NCBI RefSeq assembly: GCF_030766935.1
Contig: NZ_JASERL010000003.1
Span: 310,001 to 374,000 of the forward strand
DNA from: Streptomyces sp. KL109B
Lineage (GTDB): Bacteria; Actinomycetota; Actinomycetes; Streptomycetales; Streptomycetaceae
Length of the DNA: 64,000 nucleotides
Reading direction: 5' to 3'
Shown: positions 61,591-64,000 of the stretch, one piece after another
How the letters are laid out: the number at the start of each line of letters is the position of its first letter
Numbering within the stretch: position 1 is the stretch's first letter
Program-made: the position numbers and the translations under genes
The notes under the pieces: generated by a model
What the model was told of the DNA's origin: nothing
What the model saw: only the letters and a program-made list of their open reading frames with translations
Databases searched by the model: none

Positions 61591-63428
61591 TACGCGTCCA
61601 TCCCCGCCAGCACCAGCGGCAGCCGCTCGGCCCCGCCCTCGTCCACCACCACGACCGGCACGCCCCAGTCCTGCTGGTGGACGTGGCAGGCGGGGTACTC
61701 GTTCGCAGGGTCGTCGTCGCAGGAGGCCGCCATCGCCGAGACGTGCAGCACGCCCTCGGTGACGGCCGGGTTCAGGGTCAGTTCGCGGGCGAGGTCCGTG
61801 CCCGCGCCGTCGCCGGACGCGAGGAGTTCGGGCGGGGTCGAGGAGACGAGCAGGCGGGTCGAGGGGCCGTACCGGGTGTCGAGCTTCTGGCCCGCCGGGG
61901 CCTGGAAGACGACGTCCAACTGGAGCGTGCCGCCCGCCACTTCGGTCGCCGCGCGCTGCGTGCGGTGGGCGACGGACTCGACGCGTACGGCCTCCTCGGG
62001 CAGGCGCAGGCGGGTCAGCCGGTGCCGCGCCGACTCGACCACGACCACGTCGTCCCCGACCAGCACCGCGTCGCTCGGCTCCCGCAAGTCCGTTGCCAGA
62101 GTGGACACTTGGCCGCTCGCCGGGTCGTAGCGGCGCAGGGCGTGGTTGTACGTGTCCGAGACCGCGACCGAGCCGTCGGGCAGCGCGGTGACGCCCAACG
62201 GGTGCTGGAGCAGGGCCTGTTCGGCGTCCCCGTCGCGGTGCCCGAAGTCGAAGAGGCCGGTGCCGACCGCCGTGTGCACGGCGCCGTCCGTGTCGACGTA
62301 ACGCAGGGCCGACGTCTCCGAGTCGGCGACCCACAGCCGGTCCTCGGTCGCCGCGAGCCCGGAAGGCTGCGCGAACCAGGCCTCGTCACCCGGGCCGTCG
62401 ACCAGCCCCTCGTTCGTCGTGCCCGCCGCGACGGCCACCGTTCCCGCCTCGGGGTCGTACGTCCACAGCTGGTGGACGCCCGCCATGGCGATCCACACCT
62501 TGCCGCCGAAGACCGCCACGTCCCACGGGGAGGAGAGGTCGACGTCGAGGGCGGGGCCGCTGGTCGGGGACCCCTGCCACCACTGCTTTCCGGTGCCCGC
62601 GAGGGTGGTGACGGCGCCGGTGGTGAGGTCGAGGGCGCGCAGCGCGTGGTTGACCGTGTCGGCGACGACGACCGTGTTGTCGTCGAGGAGGGCGAGGCCC
62701 TGCGGCTCGTTGAAGGACGCGTTGGAGGAGTCGGGGCCGAAGCCGCGCCCGCCGCTGCCGATCCGCCGCACCACCGTCTCGCCGTCGGCCGCCAGCTCCA
62801 CGAGCTGATGCCGCGTCGTGTCGCTGACCAGGAAGTTCCCGGTCGGCAGCACGAGCGCCTTGCCGGGGAAGCGGAGGTCGGTGGCGACCGGTTCGGGCGC
62901 GACGTACGGGCCGTCACCGCGGCGCAGCGTGCCCTTCGCCGCGTGCTCCGCCTCCAGCTCCTCGACCAGCTTCTCGATCGCGTGCGCGTGCCCCTCACCG
63001 GCGTGCTGCGCGACGACGTACCCCTCGGGGTCGATCACGACGAGCGTGGGCCAGGCGCGGACCGCGTACTGCTTCCACGTGGCGAGCTCCGGGTCGTCGA
63101 GGACCGGGTGCTCGACCCCGTACCGCTCGACGGCGTCGACGACCGCCGCGTGCTCGGCCTCGTGCACGAACTTCGGCGAGTGCACGCCGATGATCACGAC
63201 GGTGTCCCGGTGCTTCTCCTCCAGCTCGCGCAGCTCGTCGAGTACGTGCAGGCAGTTGATGCAGCAGAAGGTCCAGAAATCCAGGACGACGATGCGTCCG
63301 CGCAGGTCGGCGAGGGTGTACCCGGTCCCGCCCGTGTTCAGCCAGCCGCCCTTGCCGACCAGCTCGGGGGCGCGGACACGGGCTCGGCGGGTGGTGCGGG
63401 CGGGGCGGTCGGGCGCGGGGTCGTTCAT
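61590..63428 (-). CDS. Thioredoxin-like domain fused to NHL/beta-propeller repeats (NHLRC2-like)
   Basis: The 612-residue protein has an N-terminal thioredoxin-like domain (about residues 20-170; LADLRGRIVVLDFWTFCCINC, with a CxxC at C56 and C59, and VIIGVHSPKFVHEAEH). A six-bladed NHL propeller (about 180-480; NEPQGLALLDDNTVVVADTVNHAL; QPSGLAATEDRLWVADSETSAL; HPLGVTALPDGSVAVSDTYNHAL) and a C-terminal beta domain follow. This order is that of human NHLRC2. No signal peptide was seen, so it is probably cytoplasmic. Role in redox is inferred. It ends just before the cupin gene. Confidence 0.9.
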   Translation of the reverse strand: MNDPAPDRPARTTRRARVRAPELVGKGGWLNTGGTGYTLADLRGRIVVLDFWTFCCINCLHVLDELRELEEKHRDTVVIIGVHSPKFVHEAEHAAVVDAVERYGVEHPVLDDPELATWKQYAVRAWPTLVVIDPEGYVVAQHAGEGHAHAIEKLVEELEAEHAAKGTLRRGDGPYVAPEPVATDLRFPGKALVLPTGNFLVSDTTRHQLVELAADGETVVRRIGSGGRGFGPDSSNASFNEPQGLALLDDNTVVVADTVNHALRALDLTTGAVTTLAGTGKQWWQGSPTSGPALDVDLSSPWDVAVFGGKVWIAMAGVHQLWTYDPEAGTVAVAAGTTNEGLVDGPGDEAWFAQPSGLAATEDRLWVADSETSALRYVDTDGAVHTAVGTGLFDFGHRDGDAEQALLQHPLGVTALPDGSVAVSDTYNHALRRYDPASGQVSTLATDLREPSDAVLVGDDVVVVESARHRLTRLRLPEEAVRVESVAHRTQRAATEVAGGTLQLDVVFQAPAGQKLDTRYGPSTRLLVSSTPPELLASGDGAGTDLARELTLNPAVTEGVLHVSAMAASCDDDPANEYPACHVHQQDWGVPVVVVDEGGAERLPLVLAGMDA

Positions 63429-63431
63429 GGT

Positions 63432-63833
63432 TCAAGCGTGCCACGCGTGGCCGGTCGTCGAGTCGACGTGGTCCGGGACGGGGTCGTGGGCGTCGCCCGT
63501 CGTGGGGGTGCCGGTCGGCTCCAGGAGGAGGATCGCGGTGCCGGGGGCCGCGGAGGGCTTGTGCCAGGTGCCGCGGGGGACGGTGAAGACGGAGCCGCGG
63601 GGGAGCGTCACCTCGCGTTCGGTGTCCTTCTCGCGCAGCGCGATCGTGAGTTCGCCCTCGACGACGAGGAAGAACTCGTCGGTGTCCTCGTGCACGTGCC
63701 AGACGTGCTCCCCCTCGGCCTTCGCGAGGCGGACGTCGTAGTCGTTGACGGATGTGACGATGCGGGGGCTCCACAGGGCGTCGAAGGTGGTCAGGGCCTT
63801 GGCGAGGTTCACGGGCTGCTTCATGGCCCTCAT
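63432..63833 (-). CDS. Cupin domain protein
   Basis: The 133-residue single-domain cupin has metal-binding motifs HVWHVHEDTDEFFLVVEGEL (His, His and Glu ligands) and LPRGSVFTVPRGTWHKPSA. It starts MRAMKQPVNLAKALTTFDAL. The enzymatic role is unknown; the next gene on the same strand begins 3 bases beyond its stop, so the pair is probably one transcript. Confidence 0.88.
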   Translation of the reverse strand: MRAMKQPVNLAKALTTFDALWSPRIVTSVNDYDVRLAKAEGEHVWHVHEDTDEFFLVVEGELTIALREKDTEREVTLPRGSVFTVPRGTWHKPSAAPGTAILLLEPTGTPTTGDAHDPVPDHVDSTTGHAWHA

Positions 63834-63876
63834 GGTCCGGGCGGTGCCGGGCCCCCGCGAGTGCTAGGAATCGCAC

Positions 63877-64000
63877 ATGCCGAAAGGATCCTCGCACCGT
63901 GCCGAGCACCGCCCGCATCGCGTCGTCGTCCTCGTCGACGCGGGCATCAACCCCTTCGAAGTCGGCGTCGCCACCGAGGTGTTCGGGCTGCCGCGCCCCG
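63877..64000 (+). CDS. GlxA-type (DJ-1/PfpI plus AraC) transcriptional regulator, N-terminal fragment
   Basis: The gene starts with ATG 63877 and is cut by the right edge after 41 codons. The visible sequence, HRVVVLVDAGINPFEVGVATEVFGLPRP in two pieces, is the characteristic first strand of the DJ-1/PfpI-like domain in GlxA-family regulators, which carry an AraC HTH at the C-terminus. It is divergent from the cupin gene. The C-terminal domain cannot be seen, so the AraC part is inferred. Confidence 0.75.
   Translation, partial: MPKGSSHRAEHRPHRVVVLVDAGINPFEVGVATEVFGLPRP

Noticed and set aside
1..64000. tRNA, rRNA, tmRNA or insertion sequences
   Set aside because: No cloverleaf-like segment, rRNA core sequence or transposase motif was recognised; a covariance-model scan was not possible, so small RNAs may have been missed.

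Overview
The window is high-GC actinobacterial chromosome and reads as Streptomyces. Supporting features are Tat-exported and lipoprotein exoenzymes, a snapalysin-type protease with its divergent LysR regulator, a BTAD/NB-ARC (AfsR-like) regulator, SpoIIE-type phosphatases, a DUF6049-like protein, C/G-ending wobble codons throughout, and a perfect Streptomyces-type parS palindrome. No tRNA, rRNA, CRISPR array, transposase or phage gene was recognised.

Layout. 1-2945: 5' part of a large secreted repeat-domain (DUF11-like) protein running off the left edge. 3047-4474: a very short GntR-type regulator divergent from two small ORFs and a Uma2 nuclease-like gene. 4583-7914: a Tat-exported family 8 polysaccharide lyase and a lipoprotein. 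7920-21175: a cobalamin (corrin ring) locus: cobN with a B12 riboswitch, cobG-cobH-cobIJ, cobK, cbiD, an unusual membrane-anchored PstS-like protein, cobM and cobL. 21176-21634: a gene-free stretch filled by four repeat copies. 21635-26794: a DUF6049-like membrane protein, a subtilisin-like lipoprotein, and a divergent LysR/MFS pair with a perfect 8-1-8 palindrome between them. 26854-29952: a ParA/ParB pair and a regulator with two fused IclR modules. 30025-37389: a SpoIIE phosphatase, an NAD(P)-binding protein, membrane proteins, an SH3-like secreted protein, an EEP hydrolase, snapalysin and its regulator. 37538-49181: an acidic VWA protein, metG, an ABC exporter divergent from a two-component system, a Tat-exported intradiol dioxygenase and aspS. 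49340-64000: a PAS/GAF/PP2C/HATPase phosphatase, an AI-2E exporter, pirin, SseB, acyl-CoA dehydrogenase, an M18 aminopeptidase, DUF6458, an AfsR-like regulator and adjacent lipoprotein, a thioredoxin-NHL protein, a cupin, and the start of a GlxA-type regulator.

The most striking signal is not a gene. A 47-bp double-hairpin repeat occurs at least 13 times, always 47 bp except one shortened copy, in both orientations, with 11 of 13 copies between 9.3 and 21.5 kb. Many copies lie inside reading frames (cobN twice, cobG three in tandem, the 3' end of cobK, the double-IclR gene, the AfsR-like gene) and are translated as interdomain linkers. A different nested palindrome sits in the linker of the VWA protein. 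Third-position base preference changes abruptly across several of these insertions.

The cobalamin locus uses late cobalt insertion (CobN) and CobG, both associated with the aerobic route, but carries CbiD, the C1-methyltransferase of the anaerobic route, with no cobF seen here. The parS site at 51.44 kb lies in the overlapping 3' ends of two convergent genes and suggests that the right half of the window is within the origin-proximal parS zone; that placement is inference.
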